12,240 nucleotides of DNA from Acidobacteriota bacterium (GTDB taxonomy: Bacteria; Acidobacteriota; Vicinamibacteria; Vicinamibacterales; JAKQTR01), in the NCBI GenBank assembly GCA_026393735.1, contig JAPKZP010000047.1:1-12240 (forward strand), given 5' to 3'. Within the stretch, counting starts at the first letter, position 1. The number at the start of each line of letters is the position of its first letter. The notes beneath the pieces were generated by a model, which was given only the letters and a program-made list of their open reading frames with translations, had not been told where the DNA came from and did no database searches. The position numbers and the translations under genes were made by a program. Shown here piece by piece: positions 1 to 6,845 of this stretch.

Positions 1-279
1 CGGATTGCAACCCTTGTGGTCAATCCAGCCGCCGGGGCGACGGCCATCACGTTCACGATGTCGGCGGGCCCGGTCGCGACGGCGGTCGAGATGTCGGCAG
101 GCGACGACACGTTGCGCTTTCAGCTTGGAGCGGGCGAGCGGCGGGACCTGTCGATTCCGGTGCGGCCGGGAAACTCCACGATGCTCCGCATCCGGGCGGA
201 GCAGGGGTTCCGCCCCTCGGCCGTCGATCCGAAGAGCACCGACATGCGCCTGCTCGGCGTGCGGCTCGAATTCCGATAG
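1..279 (+). CDS. C-terminal fragment of an unidentified protein, possibly a membrane glycosyltransferase tail
   Basis: The frame is open from the first base and stops at TAG 277-279, so about 92 C-terminal residues are visible and the start lies outside the window. The visible part has no transmembrane segment. It alternates short hydrophobic stretches with Gly, Thr and Arg, as in a beta-sandwich, and ends in FRPSAVDPKSTDMRLLGVRL. Endings of the type FxPSxVDPxSxDxRxLGVxV remind me of small beta domains at the C-termini of membrane glycosyltransferases and related polysaccharide proteins, but this is from memory and weak. The GTG at 16 is internal rather than a start, because the upstream codons are coding-like. 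It converges on the barrel gene that follows, with 168 bp between the stops. Being coding is near certain; the function is not. Confidence 0.6.
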   Translation, partial: RIATLVVNPAAGATAITFTMSAGPVATAVEMSAGDDTLRFQLGAGERRDLSIPVRPGNSTMLRIRAEQGFRPSAVDPKSTDMRLLGVRLEFR

Positions 280-330
280 TCGCCGGGACTCAATGGAAGA
301 CCGCGATTCAGGATCGTCGGATGCGGGTGG

Positions 331-400
331 CCGAGGTGCTTCTCTTCTGCCCGCAGGCACATCACCGAAGCTCAGCCGAGGACAGAAGAGAACACCTCGG
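331..400. other. Long imperfect inverted repeat (18-bp stem) between convergent genes
   Basis: The left arm (331-349) pairs with the right arm (383-400) over 18 base pairs with one bulged C at 339. The loop is 33 nt (350-382). It lies in the 168 bp between the stop of the left-edge gene (279) and the stop of the barrel gene (448), where a bidirectional terminator would be expected. No T-tract follows the stem on either strand, so it is not a classical intrinsic terminator. It could be a factor-dependent or 3'-end-stabilising hairpin, or a dispersed palindromic repeat. The pairing is seen directly; the role is inference. Confidence 0.6.
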
Positions 401-406
401 ACAGGA

Positions 407-425
407 CCCGCAGCCGACGTGCGGG
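407..425. other. Small hairpin next to the long inverted repeat
   Basis: CCCGCA (407-412) and TGCGGG (420-425) form a perfect 6-bp stem with a 7-nt loop. The same TGCGGG occurs at 322-327 and CCCGCA at 350-355, flanking the left arm of the long hairpin, so alternative pairings exist. No T-run follows. The rest of the 280-447 gap shows no gene. Confidence 0.4.
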
Positions 426-447
426 CGACGCCGAATCGCGATCCGAT

Positions 448-1302
448 TCAGAACCGCACGACGCCGCCGAAATACGGGCCCTTCAGCCGCGCTTCGCCCC
501 GGTCCAGATCAACCGAGTACCCCAGTTCCAGGGTCCGGTAGCCCACCTGCGCACCAATATTGTCAGTGATGTTGACAGTTCCGTAAACGTCCCAGTCGAA
601 GTAGTGAGCCTGGTACTTCAACTGGTCGATGTTCTCGGGCAGCTTGAAGGCCGTGAACTCGCCCGTGATCGACCCGTATTTCGCGATATACACGCGGCCG
701 GTCGCGCCAATCGCCGGGATCGGCGCCCGGGCCCGCACGTACTCGGTGCTGATGGGCGTGCGGAGCTGGAACTGGGCGTCCGTGTACTTGGCCTCCAGGA
801 TCATGCCGAAGTAGCCCTTGTCGTTCGAGACGAAGTCGTACTCGTAGCCGATGCGGTACGTGTTCCACTTCAGCTCGGTGGCCACCTCGGCGCTGACGGG
901 GAACTTGATGCCGTTGAAGATGATCTCGGTTGACAGCGTCGTCTGCCCCTCGTATGCGAGCGGCAGGTACTGGAAGCGGAACTTGTGCTTCTTGCCAGGC
1001 CGCAGCACCACGCGCATCTCGTACATCTGCTTCTGCTCGATCGCAAGTTCCGCCTGGACGTCGATGTCGGTGCCGGGGATGCCCAGCGACTCGCTGGCGA
1101 TGACGAACTGCGGAACCGGATCCCACAGATTGAAGGCGAATTCCACGTGATAGGGCTCGCCCTTGGGTGCCGATCCGGACCCTGAGCCCGACTTGGTGTT
1201 TGGCAACGGCCGATATTGGGCCCCGGCGGGCGCGGCGACCGCCACCAGGCCGCACACCAGGACGAGCGTTACAACGACCGACAACGAACGCGTGCGAATC
1301 AT
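448..1302 (-). CDS. Secreted outer-membrane beta-barrel protein
   Basis: The product is 284 aa from ATG 1302. The frame is open further upstream, but this start has GAGGAG seven bases ahead and puts a signal peptide at the N-terminus: RTR, then a hydrophobic core at residues 8-24, then APAGA before Gln29. After cleavage comes a short Gly/Ser-rich linker (about residues 38-44). The rest is rich in alternating hydrophobic/aromatic strands with Tyr and Phe, for example KHKFRFQYLPLAYEG and WNTYRIGYEYDF. The last residues are GGVVRF, ending in the aromatic residue typical of barrels inserted by the BAM machinery. About 250 mature residues would suit a small barrel of 8 to 12 strands. No specific family or substrate is recognised. 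It may be transcribed from the intergenic region shared with the ABC genes. It could also be a periplasm-facing lipid-binding barrel. Confidence 0.8.
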   Translation of the reverse strand: MIRTRSLSVVVTLVLVCGLVAVAAPAGAQYRPLPNTKSGSGSGSAPKGEPYHVEFAFNLWDPVPQFVIASESLGIPGTDIDVQAELAIEQKQMYEMRVVLRPGKKHKFRFQYLPLAYEGQTTLSTEIIFNGIKFPVSAEVATELKWNTYRIGYEYDFVSNDKGYFGMILEAKYTDAQFQLRTPISTEYVRARAPIPAIGATGRVYIAKYGSITGEFTAFKLPENIDQLKYQAHYFDWDVYGTVNITDNIGAQVGYRTLELGYSVDLDRGEARLKGPYFGGVVRF

Positions 1303-1309
1303 GGATGCA

Positions 1310-1315
1310 CTCCTC
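1310..1315 (-). promoter_or_regulatory. Ribosome binding site that fixes the barrel-gene start
   Basis: On the minus strand GAGGAG lies seven bases before ATG 1302. It decides against the longer reading from ATG 1383, whose extra 27 residues would sit ahead of the signal peptide and are not signal-like. Confidence 0.7.
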
Positions 1316-1407
1316 GCTGACACAGACCGCGCCGTGCGGACACACGTCGCCTCTGCAAATGGAGTGCCTGCTGGGAAAGGCAACGGCAGAATACCACAGA
1401 ACCCCGG

Positions 1408-1572
1408 TTACGCCGCCTCCGGCACCGCACCGTCCGGCACCGCGCCGCTCTGCCGGAGTGATGCGCGATCGTCGAGCTCGAACACCGGGTTCGCAAGGAA
1501 GGTGCCGCAGGTCTTGTAGCCGGGGCCGTGACGCCTCCGGTATGCTGGATTCTCCGTGACTCTGTCACCCAC
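1408..1572 (-). pseudogene. Coding-like 3' remnant in the ABC/barrel intergenic region
   Basis: On the minus strand a frame ends at TAA 1408-1410. From about 1530 down to the stop its third codon positions are almost all G or C. The reading ends in YKTCGTFLANPVFELDD, followed by a Ser/Arg-containing stretch and a duplicated GAVPD/GAVPE pentapeptide. No ATG is available. The only in-frame start seen is GTG 1572, which would overlap the ABC start by 17 bp and has no ribosome binding site. Upstream of 1530 the codon bias fades. The best reading is the surviving C-terminus of a decayed gene or a short unannotated peptide; a chance open frame in GC-rich DNA is also possible. I do not recognise the family. 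Confidence 0.25.
1418..1447. repeat. Tandem 15-bp repeat, two copies
   Basis: The units at 1418-1432 and 1433-1447 match at 14 of 15 bases. Read on the minus strand they give GAVPD and GAVPE at the end of the coding-like remnant. Otherwise the 1303-1555 gap shows no clear -35/-10 pair, although it must carry the start signals for both diverging genes. Confidence 0.6.
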
Positions 1573-3319
1573 CCGGCGACTCGTCGGCTACATGCTTCGC
1601 TACCGAAGGGGCTTCGGCCTCGGCCTGGCCTGCACGGCCCTGGCGACGGTCTCGTCGCTCACCTCGCCGTGGGTGATGAAGTACGCCGTCGACGACCTGG
1701 TGCGCGGCGTGACGAGTCTGAAGCTGGTGACCTACGCCGGGCTCCTTCTCGGGCTGGCGGTGGTCGGCGGCTACTTCCGCTTCCTGATGCGCCGCATCAT
1801 CGTCGGCGTCTCGCGCCACCTGGAATACGACCTGCGGAACGACTTCTTCGCCCGGCTGCAGCTGCAGTCGCCGTCGTACTACCATGGCCATCGCACCGGG
1901 GACCTGATGTCGCGGGCCACGAACGATCTCGGCGCGGTGCGGATGATGGCCGGGCCGGCGGTGATGTACTCGGTGAACACGCTGCTGGTGTTCGTGGTCG
2001 CGCTCAGCCTGATGCTGAGCATCGATGCCCGGCTCACGTTCATCGCGCTCATCCCGCTCCCGTTCGTGTCGATCTCGGTGAAGTACTTCGGCGCGGCCAT
2101 CCACCGGCGCTTCGAGGCCATCCAGGCCCAGTTGTCGGAGCTGAGCGCGGTGGCGCAGGAGGCGCTCGCCGGCGTCCGCGTCGTGCGCGCGTACCGGCAG
2201 GAACAGGCGGAACTGGACCGCTTCGCGTCGGCGAACGCGGAATACGTGCGGCGCAACCTCGTCCTGGCGAGGCTGCAGGGGCTGTTCTACCCGAGCCTCG
2301 GGCTGTTCCTGGGCCTGGGCGGCCTCCTGGTCCTCTGGCTCGGCAGCGGCGAGGTGATTCGTCACCGGCTCACCCTGGGGGAGTTCGTCGCGTTCAACGC
2401 CTACCTGGCGATGCTGACCTGGCCGATGATTGCGTTCGGCTGGGTCACGAACATGCTGCAGCGGGGCACCGCGTCATGGAAGCGGATGCTCGAGGTGATG
2501 GACGTCGAGCCCGCCGTCGCCGATGCGCCGGGCGTCGCATCCACCGCGCCGATCCGCGGTGCGATCGAGGTGCGCAACCTGACGTTCGCGTACAACGGCC
2601 AGCCTGTGCTGCACCATGTGTCGCTGCGCGTGGAAGCCGGGCAGACCCTCGCGATTGTCGGCCCGACGGGCTCCGGCAAGACGACCCTCATCAACCTCCT
2701 GCCGCGCCTGTACGAGCCCCCGCGGGGCACGGTGTTCATCGACGGCGTCGACGTGCGCGACATCCCGCTGCCCGTCCTGCGCGGTGCGATCGGGTTCGTT
2801 TCGCAGGAGCCGTTCCTCTTCTCCGAGAGCCTCGGCGAGAACGTCTCGTTCGGCACGGCCGTCTTGGCGGGCGCGGCCGAGCCCGACGCCGGCCGCGTGC
2901 GCGACGCCGCGGCAATCGCGCGGCTCGACAAGGACGTCGAGAGCTTTCCCGCCGGCTACGGCACGGTCGTGGGCGAGCGCGGCATCACGCTCTCGGGCGG
3001 CCAGAAACAACGCACGGCGCTCGCGCGGGCCCTCATGGTCGACCCTCGCATCCTGATCCTCGACGATGCCCTGTCGGCGGTCGACACCTATACGGAAGAG
3101 GAAATCCTCTCGCGCCTGCGCGTCGTGATGCGCCAGCGCACGTCGATCATCGTCGCGCACCGCGTGTCGACCGTGCGTCAGGCCGACCAGATTGTCGTCC
3201 TGGCGCAGGGCCGGATCGTCGAGCGCGGCCGGCACGACGAACTCGTCGCGCTGAACGGCGCGTACGCGGAACTGCACCGGAGGCAGTTGCTGGAGGAAGA
3301 ACTCGGGGCGGAGTCATGA
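1556..3319 (+). CDS. ABC exporter half-transporter, degenerate-site subunit (MdlA/YheI type)
   Basis: The 587-aa product is a full-length type IV ABC half-exporter of the inner membrane. A six-helix transmembrane domain (about 15-300) precedes a nucleotide-binding domain (about 335-575). Visible motifs are Walker A GPTGSGKT 369-376, Q-loop Gln417, signature LSGGQ 479-483, Walker B ILILD 499-503 and switch His535. The residue after Walker B is Asp504, not the catalytic Glu, in DDALSAVD. This marks the degenerate-site partner of heterodimeric exporters such as BmrC or TM287. GTG 1556 is the only start codon after an in-frame stop at 1529; it has no clear ribosome binding site. The downstream gene overlaps by 4 bp and supplies the partner. 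Substrate is not predictable; family members export drugs, lipids or peptides. Confidence 0.93.
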   Translation: MTLSPTRRLVGYMLRYRRGFGLGLACTALATVSSLTSPWVMKYAVDDLVRGVTSLKLVTYAGLLLGLAVVGGYFRFLMRRIIVGVSRHLEYDLRNDFFARLQLQSPSYYHGHRTGDLMSRATNDLGAVRMMAGPAVMYSVNTLLVFVVALSLMLSIDARLTFIALIPLPFVSISVKYFGAAIHRRFEAIQAQLSELSAVAQEALAGVRVVRAYRQEQAELDRFASANAEYVRRNLVLARLQGLFYPSLGLFLGLGGLLVLWLGSGEVIRHRLTLGEFVAFNAYLAMLTWPMIAFGWVTNMLQRGTASWKRMLEVMDVEPAVADAPGVASTAPIRGAIEVRNLTFAYNGQPVLHHVSLRVEAGQTLAIVGPTGSGKTTLINLLPRLYEPPRGTVFIDGVDVRDIPLPVLRGAIGFVSQEPFLFSESLGENVSFGTAVLAGAAEPDAGRVRDAAAIARLDKDVESFPAGYGTVVGERGITLSGGQKQRTALARALMVDPRILILDDALSAVDTYTEEEILSRLRVVMRQRTSIIVAHRVSTVRQADQIVVLAQGRIVERGRHDELVALNGAYAELHRRQLLEEELGAES

Positions 3320-5103
3320 GCGTGCAGGACGATGACGTTGTCGGGAAAGCGTACGACGCCGTCCTGATGCGGCGGCTGATGGGATACCTGCGGCCGTACT
3401 GGCTCCAGGTGGGAATCGCCTTCGTGGCGATCGTCAGCTATTCCATGCTCCAGCTGGCGCAGCCCTACCTCATGAAGATCGCGATCGACCGGTACATCGC
3501 GACCGGCGACCTTGCAGGCATGAACCGGATCGCGCTCGCGTTCCTCGGGATCCTGCTGCTGTCCTTCGTGCTGGAGTACGTGCAGACGTACGTCCTGCAG
3601 TTCACCGGCCAGCGCATCATGTTCGACCTGCGGGCCCGTATCTACACGCATCTTCAGCGGCTGGACGTCGCGTTCTACGATCGCAATCCCGTGGGCCGGC
3701 TGATGACGCGGGTGACGACCGACGTCGACGCGCTGAACGACCTGTTCACGGCCGGCGTGGTGTCCATCTTCGGCGACATCTTCACGCTCGCCGGCATCAT
3801 GGTGGTGCTGCTGAAGATGGACTGGCGCCTCGCGCTCATCGCCTTCTCGGTGCTGCCGCTGATTGTCTTCATCACCCAGTGGTTCCGGCGCAACGTGCGC
3901 GACTCGTACCGGAGCGTGCGGCGGTGGATCGCCCGCATCAACGCGTTCCTGCAGGAGAACATCGGCGGGATGGCGACGGTGCAGCTGTTCCGGCGGGAGG
4001 CCCGGAACTTCAGCCAGTTCGACGCGGTGAACCGCGGTCACCGTGACGCCAACATCGCGTCGATCTTCTACTACGCGGTGTTCTACCCCGCGGTCGAGAT
4101 TGTCGGCGCGCTCGCGACGGCGCTCATCATCTGGCAGGGCGGCGCCTGGGTGCTCGGCGGAACGCTGACCATCGGTTCGCTCGTCGCGTTCATCCAGTAC
4201 TCGCAGCGGTTCTTCCGGCCGATCAGCGACATGTCGGAGAAGTTCAACGTGCTGCAGTCGGCGATGGCCGCCTCCGAGCGCATCTTCACGCTGCTCGACA
4301 CGCCCGTCGCGATTGCGAACCCCGCGGCGCCGCGGTCGGTGCCGTGGCGCGGCCACGTGGAGTTCGACCACGTGTGGTTCGCCTACACCGGCGACGACTT
4401 CGTGCTGCGCGACGTGTCGTTCCAGGTCCAGCCGGGCGAGCGCGTGGGCATCGTCGGGGCCACCGGCGCCGGCAAGAGCACCATCATCAACCTGCTGATG
4501 CGGTACTACGATGTCAGCCGCGGGCGCATCCTCGTGGACGGCGTGGACATCCGCGAGATCGACGTCGGCGAACTGCGCCGGCGCTTCAGCCTCGTGCTGC
4601 AGGACGTCCACCTGTTCTCCGGCACCATCGGCGGCAACGTGCGGCTGGGCAATGCCGCGATCGGGGACGAGCAGGTCCGGGGCGCGATTCGCGCCGTGCA
4701 CGCGGACGGTTTCGTGGACGCGCTGCCGCACGGGCTCGCGACGCCCGTCGTCGAGCGCGGAGCGACGCTGTCGACGGGACAGAAGCAGTTGCTGTCGTTC
4801 GCCCGGGCGCTGGCGTTCGACCCGCGGATCCTGGTGCTGGACGAGGCGACGTCGAGCGTCGATACCGAGACCGAACTCCTCATCCGCGACGCGCTGCACG
4901 TGCTGATGCAGGGGCGCACCACGATTGCGATCGCGCACCGGCTGTCGACGATCCAGGACATGGACGCGATCCTGGTGCTGCACAAGGGGCACCTGCGCGA
5001 ATCGGGCACGCACCAGGAACTGCTCGCCGAGCGCGGGATCTACTACCGGCTGTACCAGCTGCAGTACCGGGAGCAGGAACGCGGCGGGGCGACTACTTCT
5101 TGA
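3316..5103 (+). CDS. ABC exporter half-transporter, catalytic subunit (MdlB/YheH type)
   Basis: The product is 595 aa. ATG 3316 overlaps the preceding TGA as ATGA, implying translational coupling and equal production of the two subunits. A six-helix transmembrane domain (about 25-305) is followed by a nucleotide-binding domain (about 345-580). Motifs are Walker A GATGAGKST 381-389, Q-loop Gln429, signature LSTGQ 485-489, Walker B ILVLD 505-509, catalytic Glu510 and switch His541. The signature has Thr in place of the first Gly. In the heterodimer this altered signature faces the partner's ATP site, which lacks the Glu, so both defects fall in one site while this subunit's own site stays catalytic. 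GKAYD near residue 10 and QKQLLSFARAL are as I expect for YheH/MdlB proteins. The same frame stays open upstream to 1528 but only as a shadow of the first subunit. Confidence 0.93.
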   Translation: MSVQDDDVVGKAYDAVLMRRLMGYLRPYWLQVGIAFVAIVSYSMLQLAQPYLMKIAIDRYIATGDLAGMNRIALAFLGILLLSFVLEYVQTYVLQFTGQRIMFDLRARIYTHLQRLDVAFYDRNPVGRLMTRVTTDVDALNDLFTAGVVSIFGDIFTLAGIMVVLLKMDWRLALIAFSVLPLIVFITQWFRRNVRDSYRSVRRWIARINAFLQENIGGMATVQLFRREARNFSQFDAVNRGHRDANIASIFYYAVFYPAVEIVGALATALIIWQGGAWVLGGTLTIGSLVAFIQYSQRFFRPISDMSEKFNVLQSAMAASERIFTLLDTPVAIANPAAPRSVPWRGHVEFDHVWFAYTGDDFVLRDVSFQVQPGERVGIVGATGAGKSTIINLLMRYYDVSRGRILVDGVDIREIDVGELRRRFSLVLQDVHLFSGTIGGNVRLGNAAIGDEQVRGAIRAVHADGFVDALPHGLATPVVERGATLSTGQKQLLSFARALAFDPRILVLDEATSSVDTETELLIRDALHVLMQGRTTIAIAHRLSTIQDMDAILVLHKGHLRESGTHQELLAERGIYYRLYQLQYREQERGGATTS

Positions 5104-6073
5104 CGATCGTCACGTTCCCCGAGAACGCGTTCAGCTCGAGCACGGCGCTGCCGTCACCGAAGTTGCCGCGCATGGAGGTCTGGCGGCGGTGCCGGCTCTC
5201 AGCATCGCCCGGGCCGCCGACCTTTGACGTCAGCTCGAGGTCGCTCCGGATGTCGCCGCTGAAGGTGCTCGCGTTCAGTTCGAACCCGTCCTTGCCGTTC
5301 ACGGAGACCGTGACGTCACCCGAGTGCGACTGGAGCATGTAGCGTCCGCCCTTCACGAGCGGCCCGGCGAAGGTGATGGACCCGCTGATCGAGTTCCCCT
5401 TGACGCGCTCACACGTCACGTCGGTGAGTTCGACGTCCCCGCTCACGCTGTTCGCCTCCAGGCTGCGCGCTTTCAGCGACCGCACAATGGCGCCGCCGCT
5501 CACGCTCGCGATGCTGACGTCGCCGGAGCTCGCGGCCGTCTGCACGGTCACGTCGCCTGATACGGTCTTCGCCATCTCGAGCTGGGCGGCCGAGGTCACC
5601 GCCACGTCGCCGCTCACCGTCTCGGCGCGCAGCGACCCGTCCACGTTCGACACCTTCACGTCGCCCGATACGGAGTGCACCTCGACGACCGCGCCCCGGG
5701 GCAGCGTCACGATGAAGTCGACCGACGCGTTGACGTTGCGGCGCTCGCGCGGGTACTCGGTCCTGACTTCGACGCGGGTGGCGCTGGTCACGACCGTGAT
5801 CTGGACCGCTTTCAGGTCGTCGATCGTCCGGCCGCGCTTCGTCGCGTCGATCACGATCTGCTCGCCCGGGCCGCCCGTGATGACCACGTCGCCGGACACA
5901 TTCGACAGGTTGAAGGACCCACCCTTGGGGAGCGCCACCGTCTTGTTGAATTTCTCCGTCTGCGTTTGATCGCCCCACGTATCGATGGGGCCCGCGGCCA
6001 GGGCGCGCGCCGGCGCCGACGCGAGGAGGAGTCCCAGAACCGCCACGCCGACCTGATATCGATGCTTGTTCAT
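5093..6073 (-). CDS. Secreted DUF4097 SGDV-repeat protein
   Basis: The product is 326 aa with a signal peptide (basic MNKHR, hydrophobic core at about 8-19, ALA before Ala27). The mature part is a run of short beta-strand repeats centred on SGDV or variants at 60, 136, 154, 172, 183, 192, 211, 230, 251, 272 and 318, mostly 18 to 21 residues apart. That is typical of the DUF4097 family (putative adhesin), which is thought to form a beta-helix-like surface. The biochemical function of the family is not established. The gene begins 13 nt after the anti-sigma stop and is last in the minus-strand cluster, so it is probably produced with the sigma/anti-sigma pair. It may be a target or sensor of that system, which is inference. 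The ribosome binding site is weak. Its 3' end overlaps the convergent ABC gene by 11 bp. Confidence 0.88.
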   Translation of the reverse strand: MNKHRYQVGVAVLGLLLASAPARALAAGPIDTWGDQTQTEKFNKTVALPKGGSFNLSNVSGDVVITGGPGEQIVIDATKRGRTIDDLKAVQITVVTSATRVEVRTEYPRERRNVNASVDFIVTLPRGAVVEVHSVSGDVKVSNVDGSLRAETVSGDVAVTSAAQLEMAKTVSGDVTVQTAASSGDVSIASVSGGAIVRSLKARSLEANSVSGDVELTDVTCERVKGNSISGSITFAGPLVKGGRYMLQSHSGDVTVSVNGKDGFELNASTFSGDIRSDLELTSKVGGPGDAESRHRRQTSMRGNFGDGSAVLELNAFSGNVTIVKK

Positions 6074-6086
6074 GGCTTCACCCGTT

Positions 6087-6845
6087 TCACGACTTGCTCA
6101 TGCCCCCGAGGAGTTTCGCGGCCCCTGCCTGGTCGCCCTTGCGCATCACGTTGATGAGCGCGATCGTGTCTTCCAGCAGGGCCACCTTCTGCCGCAACGC
6201 TTCGAACAGGCTGGTCTGCGCCAATTCACTGTGCGGCTGCGACTTGATGGCCGCACGGCTCTCCTGGATGGCGACGTCGATGACCCCCAGGTTCTTCTGG
6301 AGCGTGGCCGCCACGGCCGGATCCAGCGCACCCTGATCGGACTTCACGATCGCTTCGAGTCCGGCAATTGCCTTCTCGTAGTGCTCGTCGGCCACCCTCA
6401 AGTGCTCGTCAACGTCTTGGACGAGATCCGTCTTGGATTGGTGTGCTGCGGCCGTTCCGGCCGTCGTGACGCCCGGCGCCGCCGTCGTCGCGGGCGGCGC
6501 GCGGAGCACCCAGACACTGGAGGCGACGGCCACCACCAGCGTTGCGGCCAGCGCGAGGGCCACCCGGGTCCCGGTCCAGAACACGCGCCGGCGGCTGGCC
6601 TGCTCGGCCGCAATCTGCCGGGCGATTCCCTCCCACACCAGGCGCCGCGGCGTGTGGCGCGGGAGGTCGTCGGCGCCGCGCCGGATCTCGCGCAGGTCCG
6701 CCAGGAGCGCCAGACAGGCCGGGCAGCCGGCGACGTGGCGGTCGAGGTCTGCGCGCACGTCCGGCGCGAGGTCGCCGTCGACCAGATCCTGAACGAGCGC
6801 GGCATAGCGCCCGCAGCGGTCCTCAGCGGGTGATCGCGATTCCAT
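6087..6845 (-). CDS. Membrane anti-sigma factor with N-terminal zinc finger
   Basis: The product is 252 aa from ATG 6845; GTG 6848 directly before it is the alternative. ATG is preferred because GGAG lies seven bases upstream. The cytoplasmic N-terminus has Cys11 and H-x3-C-x2-C (His37, Cys41, Cys44), the pattern of zinc-binding anti-sigma domains (zf-HC2) that hold an ECF sigma factor. One membrane helix (about 94-114) follows. After an Ala/Thr/Pro-rich stretch, the periplasmic part (about 136-245) is predicted helical, with heptad-like Leu/Ile spacing and many Glu/Lys. This C-terminal domain is not recognised and could be the sensor. The sigma stop TGA shares its A with this ATG (TGATG), so the pair is translationally coupled. 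The likely role is to sequester the preceding sigma factor until an envelope signal releases it. Confidence 0.88.
   Translation of the reverse strand: MESRSPAEDRCGRYAALVQDLVDGDLAPDVRADLDRHVAGCPACLALLADLREIRRGADDLPRHTPRRLVWEGIARQIAAEQASRRRVFWTGTRVALALAATLVVAVASSVWVLRAPPATTAAPGVTTAGTAAAHQSKTDLVQDVDEHLRVADEHYEKAIAGLEAIVKSDQGALDPAVAATLQKNLGVIDVAIQESRAAIKSQPHSELAQTSLFEALRQKVALLEDTIALINVMRKGDQAGAAKLLGGMSKS

Noticed and set aside
5..541. A 178-codon plus-strand frame crossing the left-edge gene and the hairpin region
   Set aside because: It is Arg/Ser-rich with no domain, contradicts the coding-like frame ending at 279, and runs into the 3' end of the barrel gene.
1528..3315. N-terminal extension of the second ABC gene giving a protein of about 1190 aa
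   Set aside because: The extension reads as low-complexity Arg/Ala/Pro sequence antiparallel in character to a real protein, while the first ABC subunit is fully encoded in another frame over the same bases. The true start is ATG 3316.
3178..5013. A 611-codon open frame on the minus strand opposite the second ABC gene
   Set aside because: The reading is dominated by Arg, His, Asp and Gln with no hydrophobic core, and it lies opposite a gene with every ABC motif intact. It is a mirror of GC-rich codon bias.
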